The notes beneath the pieces were generated by a model. It did no database searches. It was not told the origin of the DNA and was given only the letters and a program-made list of their open reading frames with translations. From contig CAJQHT010000023.1 of assembly GCA_905478245.1 (NCBI GenBank), forward strand, positions 1-44,084: 44,084 nt of DNA, given 5' to 3'. Positions 7,435 to 17,714 of the stretch are shown in pieces (position 1 is the first letter of the stretch; each line of letters starts with the position of its first letter). This DNA is from an uncultured Rickettsiales bacterium. GTDB taxonomy: Bacteria; Pseudomonadota; Alphaproteobacteria; Rickettsiales; UBA1997. The position numbers were made by a program, and so were the translations under genes.

Positions 7435-7725
7435 ATGAGTAACATTAGACCATTACACGACAAAGTATTAATAGAAAGAGTTGAGGCTGAAATTAAAACA
7501 GCTGGCGGAATTATAATTCCAGACTCTGCACAAGAACAGCCAACAGAAGGAATTATTATAGCTGTTGGTAGTGGAACTAGAGATGAGTCCGGTAAATTAA
7601 CTCCTTTAGATGTAAAAGTTGGAGATAAAGTGCTTTTTGAAAAATGGGGAGCTACCGAAACCAAAATTGCAAATCAGGAATTATTGATTTTGCAAGAATC
7701 TAAAATTTTAGCTATTATTGAATAA
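7435..7725 (+). CDS. groES: Co-chaperonin GroES
   Basis: The heptameric lid of the GroEL chaperonin. The 96-residue product begins [17 protein letters not shown], carries the mobile-loop region around residues 16-32 ([12 protein letters not shown]), and ends in the usual beta strand [14 protein letters not shown]. Length is standard. It is followed by groEL after 24 bp in the universal order. The candidate promoter and palindrome at 7215-7271 lie in the 247-bp upstream gap. Confidence 0.98.
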   Translation: MSNIRPLHDKVLIERVEAEIKTAGGIIIPDSAQEQPTEGIIIAVGSGTRDESGKLTPLDVKVGDKVLFEKWGATETKIANQELLILQESKILAIIE

Positions 7726-7746
7726 TATTAATTAAATTAAATATAA

Positions 7747-9402
<1,656 letters not shown>

Positions 9403-9439
9403 TAAATAAATTCCATATATTTTTTACAAGACCCTTATT

Positions 9440-9487
9440 GTCAAGTCTCATCTAAAATAAATAAAATATTTTTAGCTGAGGCTTGAC
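9440..9487 (+). terminator. Long hairpin after groEL
   Basis: The arms 9440-9457 (GTCAAGTCTCATCTAAAA) and 9470-9487 (TTTTAGCTGAGGCTTGAC) pair over 18 positions with one G-T pair and one mismatch around a 12-base A/T loop. It begins 38 bp after the groEL stop. It lacks a strong U run, so it may act as a 3'-end stabiliser rather than a classical terminator. Confidence 0.5.
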
Positions 9488-9490
9488 TTA

Positions 9491-9624
9491 TGCCAAATCC
9501 CATCTTTAAAATGGATTAAAATCATAAAAGGCCTCGCGAAATATGAACATATTACGACTCGTTTTTTATAATTTTTCTTACAAAAATATTTAGTTATATT
9601 TGCTCATTAAAGGCAGGATTTGGT
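9491..9624 (+). repeat. Palindromic MITE-like repeat, copy C
   Basis: Both ends are present: CCAAATCCCATCTTTAAAATGG on the left (22 nt, positions 9493-9514, key part CATCTTTAAA) and CATTAAAGGCAGGATTTGG on the right. Relative to copy B it lacks about 36 internal bases after the left end. The core with GCCTCGCGAAATATG, AA, CATATTACGACTCG and TTTTTTATAATTTTT is almost identical to copy B. Confidence 0.78.
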
Positions 9625-9807
9625 TTTATATTTATATAAAAGACCATTCGGGAGCAAATTCTAGATATCAATGATATTAAATACTACTTCTCGTTTTCAA
9701 TAAGCAATATAAATAAAATATTTTTTAGATAAAAAACAAGAAAGTTATAGAAAAAATAAAAATTACTTTTATAATTTTCATTTTATAAATCTAAAATAAC
9801 TATTAAA

Positions 9808-11238
9808 ATGACAACACCTTTTTCACTAGATAAATTACAGGAAGAATGTGGTGTATTTGCCATTTTTAATAGTAAAGACGCTTCCGTAAACACAGCCCTG
9901 GGTCTTCATGCATTGCAACATAGGGGGCAAGAGGCAGCAGGCATAGTTTCATGCGACAGAAGATACTTCTCTATGCATTTTGCTGACGGATTAGTATCTG
10001 ATAATTTTAATTCACCTCAGATTATAGAAAAATTACAAGGAGACATTGCAATTGGCCATGTCCGCTATTCTACTGCCGGAAAAAAAACATCTAGAAATTA
10101 CCAGCCAATTTTTGTTGAATTTAGCTTTGGCTGTTTAGCTGTTGCTCATAACGGCAATATAACTAATGCTAAATTTTTAAGAAAATCCCTAATAGAGCAG
10201 GGAGCTATCTTTCAAACAACCATGGATACAGAAGTGGTTGTGCATCTTATTGCTAAAAGCAGAAAAGAAACAATGATAGAGAGAATTATTGATGCCATAA
10301 CTCAAATTGAGGGTGCTTATAGTTTAATAATAATGCATAAAAATGGCTTAATAGCCGTAAGAGATCCAAGAGGGGTTCGCCCATTATCCTTAGGGAAAAC
10401 AGGAAATTCAGTAGTGATAGCAAGTGAAAGCTGTGCTTTTGATATAATTGGAGCTAAATTTGACAGAGATATCGGGCCAGGAGAGATGGTAGTAATTGAC
10501 GATGATAATATAGAGTCCCTCTATCCTTTCAAAGAAGAGAAATCAAAATTTTGTATTTTTGAATATGTTTATTTTTCTCGTCCAGACAGTGTTATTGATG
10601 GAAGTAATGTTTATCAAATACGTAAAAATATTGGCATTGAATTAGCAAAAGAAGCCAATATTGATGCAGATATAATCGTTCCAGTTCCGGATTCAGGAGT
10701 TCCAGCTGCAATTGGATATGCTCAAGAATCAAAAATACCATTTGAACTTGGTATTATTAGAAACCATTATGTTGGAAGAACATTTATAGAGCCTAGTGAT
10801 AAAATTAGACATTTTGGAGTAAAATTAAAGCATAATGCTAATGTAGAGGCGGTAAAAGGAAAAAAAGTAATATTAGTTGATGATAGTCTTGTTAGGGGAA
10901 CTACTTCTAAAAAAATTGTTCAAATGATTAGAGATGCCGGCGCTAAAGAAGTTTATATGCTTATTGCATCTCCTCCCACGACCAACCCTTGTTTCTATGG
11001 CGTTGACACTCCAAATAAAGAGCAGCTCATTGCTTCAAATCATACTATTGATGAAATTAAAAAAATAATTAATGTTGATAAATTATTTTATATATCTATT
11101 AATGGTTTATATAAAGCTGTTAATAAAAATAAAAGAAATAATAAGGAGCCTCAATATTGTGACGCTTGTTTTACTGGTGATTACCCAATTACGCTAACTG
11201 ACAAAATAGATCAAAAATTAATTGAATTTACAAAATAG
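9808..11238 (+). CDS. purF: Amidophosphoribosyltransferase PurF, Fe-S type
   Basis: The first committed enzyme of de novo purine synthesis, making phosphoribosylamine from PRPP and glutamine. The 476-residue product has a short propeptide before the catalytic Cys14 (EECGVFAIF). It has a class II glutamine amidotransferase domain to about 240 and a phosphoribosyltransferase domain with the PRPP motif VILVDDSLVRGTTS at about 354-367. Cys249, Cys395, Cys451 and Cys454 match in context the four Fe-S ligands of the Bacillus-type enzyme, so propeptide cleavage and a 4Fe-4S cluster are expected. It heads a compact block: xseB follows after 2 bp, then pgsA and topA. No Shine-Dalgarno. Confidence 0.97.
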   Translation: MTTPFSLDKLQEECGVFAIFNSKDASVNTALGLHALQHRGQEAAGIVSCDRRYFSMHFADGLVSDNFNSPQIIEKLQGDIAIGHVRYSTAGKKTSRNYQPIFVEFSFGCLAVAHNGNITNAKFLRKSLIEQGAIFQTTMDTEVVVHLIAKSRKETMIERIIDAITQIEGAYSLIIMHKNGLIAVRDPRGVRPLSLGKTGNSVVIASESCAFDIIGAKFDRDIGPGEMVVIDDDNIESLYPFKEEKSKFCIFEYVYFSRPDSVIDGSNVYQIRKNIGIELAKEANIDADIIVPVPDSGVPAAIGYAQESKIPFELGIIRNHYVGRTFIEPSDKIRHFGVKLKHNANVEAVKGKKVILVDDSLVRGTTSKKIVQMIRDAGAKEVYMLIASPPTTNPCFYGVDTPNKEQLIASNHTIDEIKKIINVDKLFYISINGLYKAVNKNKRNNKEPQYCDACFTGDYPITLTDKIDQKLIEFTK

Positions 11239-11240
11239 CA

Positions 11241-11453
11241 ATGAGTCAAAAAAATAAAGATACTAAATCAATAGATTTTGAATCTTCTTTACTGGAATTA
11301 GAGAATATAGTAGAAAAACTGGGTAACGAACAGGTTCCTCTTGATGAAATGATTGATTTATATCAAAAAGGAGTAAACTTAAAAATAAATTGCTTGCAAA
11401 AAATATCAAAAGCTAAGCTTAAAATAGAAGATGTTTTAAATAATAAAAAATAA
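11241..11453 (+). CDS. xseB: Exodeoxyribonuclease VII small subunit
   Basis: The small helical subunit of exonuclease VII, which degrades single-stranded DNA together with XseA. The 70-residue product fits the family over its whole length: FESSLLELENIVEKLGNEQVPLDEMIDLYQKG is followed by a second amphipathic helix. It starts 2 bp after purF and ends 8 bp before pgsA, so it is surely in the same transcript. The catalytic partner xseA is not in the window. Confidence 0.92.
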   Translation: MSQKNKDTKSIDFESSLLELENIVEKLGNEQVPLDEMIDLYQKGVNLKINCLQKISKAKLKIEDVLNNKK

Positions 11454-11461
11454 AATATTAA

Positions 11462-12064
11462 ATGAAAAATTTACCAAATATTTTAACAATTTTTAGAATT
11501 TTAATAATACCAATATTAATTTATTCTTTTTATATACCAGGTCTATTTTCCAACTTAATAGTTGCTGCATTATTTTTACTTGCCAGTATAACGGATTTTT
11601 TTGATGGTTATTTTGCTAGGTTATTTAAGGCCCAGAGTAATTTTGGCAGATGTCTTGATCCTATAGCTGACAAGCTTCTTATTGCGGTTGCAATTATAAT
11701 GTTAATACATTTTGGTAATAAAAATATTATTATAACATTATCTGGCTTAATTATAATTTGTCGTGAAATATTAATATCTGGACTTAGAGAATTCCTGTCG
11801 TCAATAAATATTTCTATACCGGTCAGCAGATTGTCAAAATATAAAACTGGATTCCAGATGATGGCAGTTACATTGTTATTGATAGGAAAGCAGGGTTCAA
11901 TATATGCAGTATCAGAAATATTTGGAGAAGAAGAGGTTAGAAATATTAAATTAGATATAGCAAATTTTGTAACAAATTTAGGGGAATCTTGTTTGGTTAT
12001 TGCTGCCATCTTAACTGTAATCACGGGCTATTTTTATTTAAAAACAGCTTTAAAAAATATGTAA
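11462..12064 (+). CDS. pgsA: CDP-diacylglycerol-glycerol-3-phosphate 3-phosphatidyltransferase
   Basis: The inner-membrane enzyme making phosphatidylglycerol phosphate, the committed step to phosphatidylglycerol and cardiolipin. The 200-residue product has several transmembrane helices. The CDP-alcohol phosphotransferase signature is complete: DGYFAR, then SNFGRCLDPIADK, matching D-G-x2-A-R-x8-G-x3-D-x3-D. A short charged loop near residues 148-162 (EIFGEEEVRNIKLD) looks like a small insertion before the last helix. It sits 6 bp before topA. PgsA rather than phosphatidylserine synthase is favoured by the N-terminal NLPNILTIFRILIIPI. Confidence 0.95.
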   Translation: MKNLPNILTIFRILIIPILIYSFYIPGLFSNLIVAALFLLASITDFFDGYFARLFKAQSNFGRCLDPIADKLLIAVAIIMLIHFGNKNIIITLSGLIIICREILISGLREFLSSINISIPVSRLSKYKTGFQMMAVTLLLIGKQGSIYAVSEIFGEEEVRNIKLDIANFVTNLGESCLVIAAILTVITGYFYLKTALKNM

Positions 12065-12070
12065 TTAAAA

Positions 12071-14491
12071 ATGAAAACTTTATTAATAGTAGAATCACCA
12101 GCCAAAGCAAAAACAATTAATAAATATCTAGGAGATGGTTATGAGGTAATTGCTTCATATGGTCATATTAGAGATTTGCCTAGTAAGCCTGGATCTGTAA
12201 ATGTTGACGAGGATTTTAAGATGAAATATGAAATCAGCTCAAAATCCTCTAAATACGTTAATGAAATTGTCAGAAAGATGAAGCAGTGTGACGAGTTGAT
12301 TCTAGCCCCCGATCCCGATCGCGAAGGAGAATCAATCGCGTGGCATATCTTAGAGGCGTTAAAGCAAAAAAAAGCCGTTAATGACCAGACTCCTGTTAAA
12401 AGAGTTGTTTTTAACGCAATAACAAAAAAACTTATTCAAGAAGCAATAAAAAATCCACGACAAATAGATATGAATTTGGTAAATGCACAGCAATCTAGGC
12501 GTGCATTAGATTATTTAGTGGGCTTTACTTTGTCACCAATATTATGGAGAAAGCTTCCAGGTAGTAAATCTGCAGGCAGAGTACAATCGGTTGCCTTAAG
12601 GGTAATTTGTGAAAGAGAGGATGAGATAGAGAAATTTAATTCAGAAGAATATTGGGATATTAAAGTTGACTTAAATAATGAGGGTGAAAAATTAGTTACA
12701 GCATCCTTAACTCATGTAAACAATGAAAAATTAGAAAAATTTTCAATTAAAAACGAAGAAGAGGCAAATAAAATATCTAATCTTTTAAAAGATAAATCCT
12801 ATAAAGTTACAGATGTAAAAGAGAAAGACGTTAAAAGAAGGCCATATGCTCCATTTATGACATCAACTTTACAACAGGAAGCTTCTAGAAGGTTAGGATT
12901 TTCAACTAAAAGAACAATGCAAATTGCTCAAAAATTATATGAAGGCTTAGATATTGCTGGGAATACCCAGGGTTTAATTACTTATATGAGAACAGATGGG
13001 ATTGATATAACTCCGGAAGCTATATCGGAAATTAGAAATTTTATAAAATCAGAATATGGTGAAAAATACCTACCAGCAAAACCTACTATATATAAAAATA
13101 AAGTTAAAAATTCTCAAGAAGCACATGAAGCAATAAGACCAACAAATCCATCTTTATCTCCAAAAAAAGTTAAACAATATTTGCAGGATGATCAATTTAA
13201 GTTATATGATTTAATTTGGAAAAGAACTCTTGCCTCACAGATGTCAGATGTAATAATGAAACAGGTTACAGTTGTTATTACAACTAAGCCGGAATATGGA
13301 GTTTTAAGATTAAGTGGATCTGTTATAAAATTTGATGGTTTTTATATTCTTTATGAGATAAAAAATGAAAAAGATTCTGAGGAAAATGGCTCTTTGCCAG
13401 ATCTTCTATTAAATGAAGAGTTAGACTTAATAGAGGTTAAGCCAAAGCAACATTTTACCGAGCCCCCACCGAGATATAGCGAGGCTAGCTTAGTTAAAAA
13501 GATGGAAGAATTGGGCATAGGAAGACCTTCAACTTATTCATCTATAATCTCAGTTTTACAGGACAGGGAATATGTTAAAATTGATAAAAAAAGATTTATA
13601 CCGGAAGAAAGGGGTAGAATAGTTACATCTTTCTTAAAAGAATTCTTTGCTAATTATGTTGAATATGACTACACAGCTAAATTAGAGGATGAGCTGGATA
13701 TAATTTCAAATGGAAAATTAAGCTGGAAGGAATTCTTAAAAAATTTTTGGCAGAAATTTAATAAAAATATAGAGGAGGTCTCTCAAAAAACAATCACAGA
13801 AGTGCTGGATAAGTTAAATATAAATCTTGGATCGCACATTTTTGGAGTTAAGGAAAATGGAGATATTGATAATAACTGCAAATCTTGCAAAAAGGGTACC
13901 CTAGGCATCAAGGTGGGTAAGTTCGGCGTGTTTATTGGATGTTCTAATTATCCCGAATGTAAAAATACACAGCAATTATCTAAGTCCAAACAAGGTGATG
14001 AGACTCAAGACTTAGAAAATCAACTTAATGAACCAAAAATAATTGGACAACACAGTGTAAGTAAAAATAATATTCTTATAAAAAAGGGTCCTTATGGTTT
14101 TTATATTGAGCTTGAAGAGAAAAAAGATGACTCAAAAGATGATTCTGCTGATAAAAAAACTGATAAAAAAACTGGTAAAAAACCTAAGAAACCTAAGAAA
14201 ACAAAGCCAAAAAGAGTTTCTATACCAAAAAATATTCCTGTAGCAGAAGTTACTCAAGATGTTGCTGAAAAACTATTATCTCTACCAAGGGATATTGGGA
14301 AGCATCCTGAAACAAATTTATCAATAAAGGCAAGTATAGGTCCTTTTGGACCCTACTTATTGCATGATGGTAAATATTCCTCAGTTAAGAAAGATGATGT
14401 ATTGAATATAGAGCTAGATAGGGCTTTAATAGTTATCAAGGAAGATTTGGAAAAAAAATCTCAAAAAAAGAATAAAAAAAGAATTTCTTAA
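12071..14491 (+). CDS. topA: DNA topoisomerase I
   Basis: Type IA topoisomerase relaxing negative supercoils. The 806-residue product has an N-terminal TOPRIM domain (LLIVESPAKAKTI, with DPDREGE at 81-87), and the catalytic Tyr305 in ITYMRTDG. A zinc-ribbon region around 600-625 has CKSCKKGTLG and GCSNYPEC. A second, cysteine-free repeat of this module follows, and the protein ends in Lys-rich tails near 690-720 and at the C-terminus (KKSQKKNKKRIS), which probably help DNA binding. It is 6 bp downstream of pgsA and 37 bp upstream of the histidine kinase. Confidence 0.97.
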   Translation: MKTLLIVESPAKAKTINKYLGDGYEVIASYGHIRDLPSKPGSVNVDEDFKMKYEISSKSSKYVNEIVRKMKQCDELILAPDPDREGESIAWHILEALKQKKAVNDQTPVKRVVFNAITKKLIQEAIKNPRQIDMNLVNAQQSRRALDYLVGFTLSPILWRKLPGSKSAGRVQSVALRVICEREDEIEKFNSEEYWDIKVDLNNEGEKLVTASLTHVNNEKLEKFSIKNEEEANKISNLLKDKSYKVTDVKEKDVKRRPYAPFMTSTLQQEASRRLGFSTKRTMQIAQKLYEGLDIAGNTQGLITYMRTDGIDITPEAISEIRNFIKSEYGEKYLPAKPTIYKNKVKNSQEAHEAIRPTNPSLSPKKVKQYLQDDQFKLYDLIWKRTLASQMSDVIMKQVTVVITTKPEYGVLRLSGSVIKFDGFYILYEIKNEKDSEENGSLPDLLLNEELDLIEVKPKQHFTEPPPRYSEASLVKKMEELGIGRPSTYSSIISVLQDREYVKIDKKRFIPEERGRIVTSFLKEFFANYVEYDYTAKLEDELDIISNGKLSWKEFLKNFWQKFNKNIEEVSQKTITEVLDKLNINLGSHIFGVKENGDIDNNCKSCKKGTLGIKVGKFGVFIGCSNYPECKNTQQLSKSKQGDETQDLENQLNEPKIIGQHSVSKNNILIKKGPYGFYIELEEKKDDSKDDSADKKTDKKTGKKPKKPKKTKPKRVSIPKNIPVAEVTQDVAEKLLSLPRDIGKHPETNLSIKASIGPFGPYLLHDGKYSSVKKDDVLNIELDRALIVIKEDLEKKSQKKNKKRIS

Positions 14492-14528
14492 ATAGATAAA
14501 GTAACGAATAAATAGATAGTTAATAAAA

Positions 14529-16331
14529 ATGAAAAACTCTAGCATAAATAAATTATTTCAAGAAGCTGAGTTTAACGGGGTTTTAATGCTAAAAAAATCT
14601 TTATTCAAACTGAATAAGGCAGCTTTTCTTTGTGAGGTAAGTAAAGTGAATCCTTATTTCTTAAAAATAATATATTATAACAGTAAATTTACAAAATTAT
14701 TTGACATAGAAGGAGGGGATATTGTTGGAAATAATTATGATTTTTTATTTGAAAATACTGACACGGAATATTCAAGGAATCATCTTCAATATATAAAACT
14801 ATTAAAGGCTGTTAAAAGTTTTCAGGCGGTAAAAATAGATATAGATATAAAAAGATACAATGAAATTAATAATTATAAAATAAAATTTCATCCCAATAAT
14901 TTTAAAAATGATTATTCTTATTGCGTTTTAACTTTTCAGAAAAATCAACAGGCAGTAAAAGGGGATAATATATATAAGGATTATATCGAAAAAAGTAACT
15001 TAAGATTTAAAAAAATAGAAAGAGTACTAAGAAATGAAATGGTTCTAAGAATCATTAGCGAAATTATCGTATCAGATATACCTTTGAAGCAAATAGCTGA
15101 TAAGATTGTCAAAATATTATGTAATCACTTAAAGGTTAATCGATGTATATTGTATGATTATCATCATGAGACAACGGGTTTTTTATCAGAATATCATGAC
15201 AATAATACAAAATCTATCATAAAAGATAAAAACGATCTTACTCATATTGCACGTTACATTAATTTACAAAATCTGTTATTTAAAAAATTAAATCAAAAAG
15301 AACCCAGTAATACCACGCTAATATATCATAACACATTGAATCATCAAGGATTGGTAGAGATAAGCGATATTCTTAAGGAGTATAATATACAGTCGCAATT
15401 ATCAATTATTATAACCTTTAATTCCAAGGTCAATGGGGGATTAATATTGAATCAAAATAACAAATATAATTGGAGTATTTCAGAGGTTAAATTTTTAGAA
15501 ATTGTTGCTGAGCAATTTTCAATAGCAATAGATCGATCTCACTCTTTGGATAAAGTAATGGAGGTTAATAAGGAATTATTGGAAAAAACAATACTGCTGA
15601 GAAAAACATTAAAAGAAGAAAAGAGAATGAGAATTATGCAGAGTGAATTCGTAGCAATGGTTTCTCATGAATTTAAAACTCCGTTGCAAATAATAGATGG
15701 TACAAGAGAGGTTATTTCTCGTAAGTTTAAAGCAATCGCTCCAAATAATAATTCAATAGATAGATTTTTAGAGAAAATAAAGCATAATATCACAAGACTT
15801 AATAATTTAATTAAGGGAAATCTTAATCTAGCCAAAATAGAAACTTCCCAGAATTCAATCAAGATAAAAAAAGAAAAAATTTGCATAAAAGAATTAATTA
15901 ATGATATAGTTGACACAAATTTAAATTTGGCAATTAAAAAAAATATAAAAATAATATCTATTCTTGATGACGGTGAGATTAATGATTTTAATGGAGATAG
16001 GGAGTTATTGGATCATTGCTTTACAAACGTAATATCAAATGCCGTTAAATATTCTTTAGAAAATTCAGAAGTTGTTGTAAGCTCTAAGCTTAAGGATGGT
16101 AATATTATTGTAGATGTTAAGGATAGTGGAATAGGAATAGATAGTAAAGAGATAATTAATATAGGAAAAAAATTCTTTAGAGCGTCAAATGCCCTTACTT
16201 TATCTGGCACCGGAATAGGCTTATATTTAACGAAATATTTTATTGAATTACATAACGGGTCTGTTTTAATAAAAAGCAGACTTAATAAAGGAACTACCGT
16301 GTCCATTATATTACCTAACCCTATAAGTTAA
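14529..16331 (+). CDS. Soluble PAS-GAF sensor histidine kinase
   Basis: The 600-residue product has no signal peptide or transmembrane segment, so it senses a cytoplasmic cue. It has a PAS-like domain (about 35-145, with KVNPYFLKIIYYNSKFTKLF), a GAF-like domain (about 170-345), a linker coiled coil (345-375), and a HisKA domain with phospho-acceptor His380 in MVSHEFKTPLQ. The HATPase domain has the N box (NVISNAVKYS), the G1 box DSGIGID and the G2 box GTGIGLYL, and all catalytic motifs are intact. No response regulator adjoins it. The next gene, 8 bp downstream, encodes an outer-membrane barrel. A receiver protein at 34332-35375 is a possible but unproven partner. Ligand unknown. Confidence 0.9.
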   Translation: MKNSSINKLFQEAEFNGVLMLKKSLFKLNKAAFLCEVSKVNPYFLKIIYYNSKFTKLFDIEGGDIVGNNYDFLFENTDTEYSRNHLQYIKLLKAVKSFQAVKIDIDIKRYNEINNYKIKFHPNNFKNDYSYCVLTFQKNQQAVKGDNIYKDYIEKSNLRFKKIERVLRNEMVLRIISEIIVSDIPLKQIADKIVKILCNHLKVNRCILYDYHHETTGFLSEYHDNNTKSIIKDKNDLTHIARYINLQNLLFKKLNQKEPSNTTLIYHNTLNHQGLVEISDILKEYNIQSQLSIIITFNSKVNGGLILNQNNKYNWSISEVKFLEIVAEQFSIAIDRSHSLDKVMEVNKELLEKTILLRKTLKEEKRMRIMQSEFVAMVSHEFKTPLQIIDGTREVISRKFKAIAPNNNSIDRFLEKIKHNITRLNNLIKGNLNLAKIETSQNSIKIKKEKICIKELINDIVDTNLNLAIKKNIKIISILDDGEINDFNGDRELLDHCFTNVISNAVKYSLENSEVVVSSKLKDGNIIVDVKDSGIGIDSKEIINIGKKFFRASNALTLSGTGIGLYLTKYFIELHNGSVLIKSRLNKGTTVSIILPNPIS

Positions 16332-16339
16332 TTGAATTT

Positions 16340-17437
16340 ATGAAAAAGTTATATTTATTTTTAATCTTATTGTTTTATATGTCTCCAGCTCAAGCAAAAA
16401 ATCATTTTCCATATCTGGAGGGAGAAGTATTTTCAAATTTTAGAACTTCTTTTGTAAATAAAGAGGGGTCTGAAGGTGGATATAGTGAGAGAATGGAGGT
16501 TGTTTTGGAGCCAAAATTTTCTTTAAATATTAACAGTGAATGGTCCGTAAAAAGTAAGCTAGAAATTGCTCCCCTAGAAAAAACAAGCCTTAGCAATTAT
16601 GAGTTAGGAAATGTATTAGCATCGGATGATCGCCCCCATGCCATTAATAGATATGGTATAGCTATAGAGGAGCTAAAGGGTTATTTTAAGGGTGATGATA
16701 TGGCTTTTTTCTTTGGTAAATATAACCCAAAATTCGGAGAAGCTTGGAAAAAAGAAAAAAGAATAGGTATATTTACTACAGATTTTACTGAAGATTATCA
16801 ATTAAAGGAAAAAATAGGATTGGGCGTCGAGGCTCTTCTTGAAAATGAAGTGGCAATTAGTGTAAATAGTTTTTTTAATGATATAACGGCTTTAAGTAAC
16901 AGCGCTATATACAAAAGAGGCTCAAATGATAGTGGTAGCAACGTTGCTGGTAACAATACAAATTTATCATCCTATAGCATAACTGTATCGGGAAATAATT
17001 TTTTTGACATAGAGGATTTAAGATATAGTTTTGGCTATAGAGATCTTGACGTTAAAAAAGGAGAGGGCTATAAGAATGAAAAGGGTATTTTAGCTGGTTT
17101 AGAATATTCAAAGCCAATAAGTTACGAATCCTATTTTGTTCCATTTATTGAAATTGCTAGAATAAGTAATTTTAGAGGGATAAAGGGGCGTGACATTTTG
17201 TATTCTACAATATCAGCTTCTATTAAACATTCTAATTGGAATATCGGGGCAACTTTAGTAATTAGAGATGTAAAACAACAAAATTCTACTAATCATCAAG
17301 ATAAGCAAATGCAGTATTTTATTGGCTATAAATTTAAAAATAATATAAATCTAGATGTTACTCATCTTGATGTAAAAGAGAGTGGGAGAACTGCTAAAAT
17401 ATTCGGTGTTGGAACTTCATATATCTATAAATTTTAA
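16340..17437 (+). CDS. Predicted outer-membrane beta-barrel (porin-like) protein
   Basis: A 365-residue product with a clear signal peptide (MKKLYLFLILLFYMSPAQA, cleavage after residue 19). The mature part shows alternating amphipathic strands throughout and a C-terminal strand ending in TSYIYKF with a terminal Phe, the usual barrel-assembly signal. Its motif FFFGKYNPKFGEAW resembles strand-turn segments of porins that fold as closed barrels. The exact family is not recognised. It begins 8 bp after the histidine kinase, so both are probably in one transcript. The kinase may sense a solute taken up here, but this is inference only. Confidence 0.75.
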   Translation: MKKLYLFLILLFYMSPAQAKNHFPYLEGEVFSNFRTSFVNKEGSEGGYSERMEVVLEPKFSLNINSEWSVKSKLEIAPLEKTSLSNYELGNVLASDDRPHAINRYGIAIEELKGYFKGDDMAFFFGKYNPKFGEAWKKEKRIGIFTTDFTEDYQLKEKIGLGVEALLENEVAISVNSFFNDITALSNSAIYKRGSNDSGSNVAGNNTNLSSYSITVSGNNFFDIEDLRYSFGYRDLDVKKGEGYKNEKGILAGLEYSKPISYESYFVPFIEIARISNFRGIKGRDILYSTISASIKHSNWNIGATLVIRDVKQQNSTNHQDKQMQYFIGYKFKNNINLDVTHLDVKESGRTAKIFGVGTSYIYKF

Positions 17438-17515
17438 GAAAATATTATAATATCAAAATTCTATAAAATTTTAAAAATAAGTTGATTTATAAAACCAGCC
17501 CTTTAACCTTACTTG

Positions 17516-17602
17516 TACCAATTCCATAAATTAATACTAAGTTTTATTTTATAAAAACTAAAAAACTAAACAGTTATTATTATTTAAAAATATGGTTTGG
17601 TA
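17516..17602. repeat. Possible decayed copy of the palindromic repeat
   Basis: TACCAATTCC on the left and TTTGGTA on the right resemble the ends of the repeat family, 87 bp apart in the gap between the barrel gene and tRNA-Leu. The interior shows little similarity apart from A/T content. It could be a short remnant or coincidence, and the tRNA promoter must also lie in this gap. Confidence 0.25.
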
Positions 17603-17605
17603 TAA

Positions 17606-17690
17606 GCGGGTGTGGCGAAATTGGTAGACGCGCTAGATTTAGGTTCTAGTGTCGAAAGACGTGTGGGTTCAAGTCCCTCCATCCGCACCA
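17606..17690 (+). tRNA. tRNA-Leu (anticodon UAG)
   Basis: An 85-nt class II tRNA. The acceptor arms GCGGGTG and CATCCGC pair with one G-T. The anticodon stem CTAGA/TCTAG encloses the loop TTTAGGT with anticodon TAG. A long variable arm GTC-GAAA-GAC and the T arm GTGGGTTCAAGTCCCTC-like are present. Discriminator A and an encoded CCA end follow. It reads CUN leucine codons. Trigger factor starts 24 bp downstream. Confidence 0.97.
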
Positions 17691-17714
17691 ATTTAACAAT
17701 TAAAAAACATAAAA

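Larger units (their letters stand above)
9403..9807. other. 405-bp gap between groEL and purF
   Basis: No gene is visible. It contains a long hairpin at 9440-9487, repeat copy C at 9491-9624, and a perfect 8-2-8 A/T palindrome at 9624-9641. About 160 bp of A/T-rich sequence remains before purF and presumably holds its promoter. No tRNA or known RNA was recognised. Confidence 0.6.

Noticed and set aside
11608-12024. Minus-strand 138-residue frame opposite pgsA
   Set aside because: It is fully inside a recognised gene; the translation has no family resemblance and mirrors the hydrophobic codons of pgsA.
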